In this document: piece after piece, positions 62,126 through 64,000 of the stretch
How the letters are laid out: each line of letters opens with the position of its first letter
How positions within the stretch are numbered: the stretch's first letter is position 1
Origin: Beaufortia kweichowensis
Taxonomy: Eukaryota > Chordata > Actinopteri > Cypriniformes > Gastromyzontidae
DNA: 64,000 nt
Direction of reading: 5' to 3'
Assembly (NCBI GenBank): GCA_019155185.1
Contig: CM032814.1
Location: forward strand, 14,111,047-14,175,046
Notes under the pieces: model-generated
Told to the model about the DNA's origin: nothing
The model's input: the letters and a program-made list of their open reading frames with translations, nothing else
Database searches by the model: none
Translations under genes and position numbers: made by a program

Positions 62126-64000
62126 GTACGTCCTGCGTACACTAACAAAACATACCTCCAGACCATTATTATTAAGAGTATAAACAATGATTCACAACTA
62201 ATTATGTGTTTAAATGTAAGCGTAGACGTGACATTGTTGTGATGTGGCTGTGGTCGTCGGGGTGGTTGCTATGGCAGCCGTGTTTCTTAGAAAGGGTTTC
62301 GAGCTCTTTCATGCTCTATTTGAGACCTCAAAGCACTTTATCTGTTCGCACGTGTTCCCAGGTGTCGCATTTCTGTTTTTCACGCTGCTATTTAAGAGTA
62401 AGAGGCAAAACAACCTCATACGCTTCTTGATTTCACATGCTGCCGCATTGAGAAAAGCGTTGGAATGTAATTCACAATGCAAAGCCAATGCATGTGTTGT
62501 GTTATGTTTAACACTGCTAATGTTTTGGGTGGTCGTTTGTTTTGGTTAAAGGTTAAAGGTCAATTATTTCTAGTTACCTGGATAATAATGTATTTGTTTG
62601 TGTAATGTATGTATTTTAATAACAGTAATGAAAAACCGTGTTATGTTCATATAACAGGACGGCGTGATCGGCATGCATTTGTGCACTCGAGTAGACGTCT
62701 TCTGTCTGTTTCTGTCTTTGTGCTTCATGCAAACTTTCTACTAAGCTGGATTGTGTTTTTCAAGCGCAGGAGATGAGATAACATTTATAAAGCCTGAACT
62801 ACTGATCAGAGAGTTTATAACGCATCACAATCAGATGAGATTTTACTGTAGCTCCATATGTCACCGTGAGGAAAGAGAGCGGTCTCATGCTCGGCAAGGG
62901 TCTCGTCATAATCGGGAAGTGTTGACAGATCGCGTGGCTGTTATCTTCTCTCTGGGAGACGTCATTCAAAAAGTACACGGCTTAGACAAACATAGAGGAC
63001 GAAAGTGATTTAACAACTCTGACCAGAGAATGGATCTCCCAGTATGCATTGCTGCTGTTTTTCCCATCACTACCCAGTCCATTCTTTTTCTTTAAATGAC
63101 TTTTTTCATCTCTGCTTTTGTTTTTGTGGCAATAAATCGAAATGACATGCAGTTGTGTTTGTCATGGATGCCGGAGGCTTGAAAGTCTTTATGTGAACCT
63201 CTGCGCAAGACCTTTAAGCAGCATTTCACACGTGGAACTGTATTCTACTACTGTTTGTGTTTGTTCATTTTTTATAAATAGATAAAGAGTTTTTAAAACA
63301 CACATTCATATATACATATGGATATATAGATGTCTACTTGTCAACCTTAGATACAACATGTCTACTTGCATTCCCACGAATGTGAATTGAGCCGTATTTA
63401 CATTATGGGGAGAAGCACTGGGCTTAAGACAAGCTGTCAGAGAGGATGGGGGTGGACGGGCGTTTGGCTTTCCTGAGCGTTACTGAAGTGACGTGGGTGG
63501 AATTGAAAGATTGTGCCTGATGCCAGCGGCCCGGACATCACAGGCTGGATGGCGGTCAGAGACGAGGTCTTTTGGAAACACAGCATGTGCTCATGAATAA
63601 ATTCATGGGATGGCTTTGCCTCGGCTTGGGCTGTCCCTTTAAAACTTTGAACAGATGTTTAAGAAAGACACAGTGAGAGATGACGCTTCTGAACCCAGTC
63701 GGAGTTCAATCACTTGCCAGACAGTGAAAGTTAGACAGAGATTAAATATAAGAGGAGGTCAGAAATAACTCGCATTTATTTTCAGCTAGTATATGTGTAG
63801 ATTATTTTAATTCAGCTTGGTTTATACACACCAAAATGAAACGTCACAGAAGCACTAATCACTATGATGTCTAATGAGGTCGTTTGGTGTTTATCGAGTC
63901 GACGTATCGCTTCAGCCGTCTTCCACAGAAGAGCGGACGGGAAAACATATTGTGTCGGTGACGCGCTGGGGGTCTGTGACGCTCTGGGCCGAGCCGGTCA
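62126..64000. other. VAV3 intron 25 (open at the right edge)
   Basis: No second-SH3 exon of VAV3 was found here, so the gene continues past the window. An AG acceptor at 62769 opens a short frame (GDEITFIKPELL) that does not resemble VAV3. The block 63400-63660 is GC-richer (GGGTGGACGGGCGTTTGGCT, GCCAGCGGCCCGGACATCAC) and could be regulatory. Confidence 0.5.

Noticed and set aside
62769..63008. Next VAV3 exon after the AG at 62769 (frame GDEITFIKPELL...)
   Set aside because: The translation does not match the second SH3 region and the frame runs to a stop with ERSHARQGSRH-type sequence; the true exon must be beyond the window.

Overview
The window looks like nuclear DNA from a teleost fish, most likely a cypriniform. 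It holds intron-split vertebrate genes with GT-AG junctions, tRNA-derived SINEs with the 3' tail common in cyprinid genomes, palindromic DNA-transposon remnants, and long GA/CT microsatellites. The species call is inference. The gene calls rest on exon-by-exon translation with matching splice phases.

Layout, all genes on the + strand. (1) 25-7814: the last 20 coding exons of AGL, glycogen debranching enzyme, about 901 residues ending at a stop. The N-terminal transferase half lies off the left edge. (2) 9717-14845: a complete FRRS1-type ferric-chelate reductase with signal peptide, reeler, DOMON and cytochrome b561 regions, in 15 exons. A 15-bp tandem repeat follows the reeler exons. (3) 14846-21853: about 7 kb without a recognised gene, with one 400-bp GA microsatellite, ending in a GC-richer stretch upstream of the next gene. 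(4) 21854-62125: the first 25 coding exons of VAV3, a Rho/Rac guanine-nucleotide exchange factor, covering CH, acidic, DH, PH, C1, first SH3 and SH2. The last SH3 is beyond the right edge. Introns 1 and 2 are 8.8 and 11.1 kb, and intron 1 carries two long minisatellites.

The three genes are unrelated in pathway: cytosolic glycogen breakdown, membrane iron reduction, and receptor-proximal Rho signalling. I see no operon-like logic and no convincing undescribed multi-gene system. The most interesting signals concern splicing and repeats. The FRRS1 15-bp repeat carries a donor-like site in the same reading phase in every in-frame copy. A 353-nt stretch with no adenine sits against a VAV3 3' splice site. 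A GC-AG intron lies in AGL. Two adjacent VAV3 microexons together form a frame-neutral cassette. A CpG-rich segment with a 14-bp perfect inverted repeat lies between the two minisatellites.
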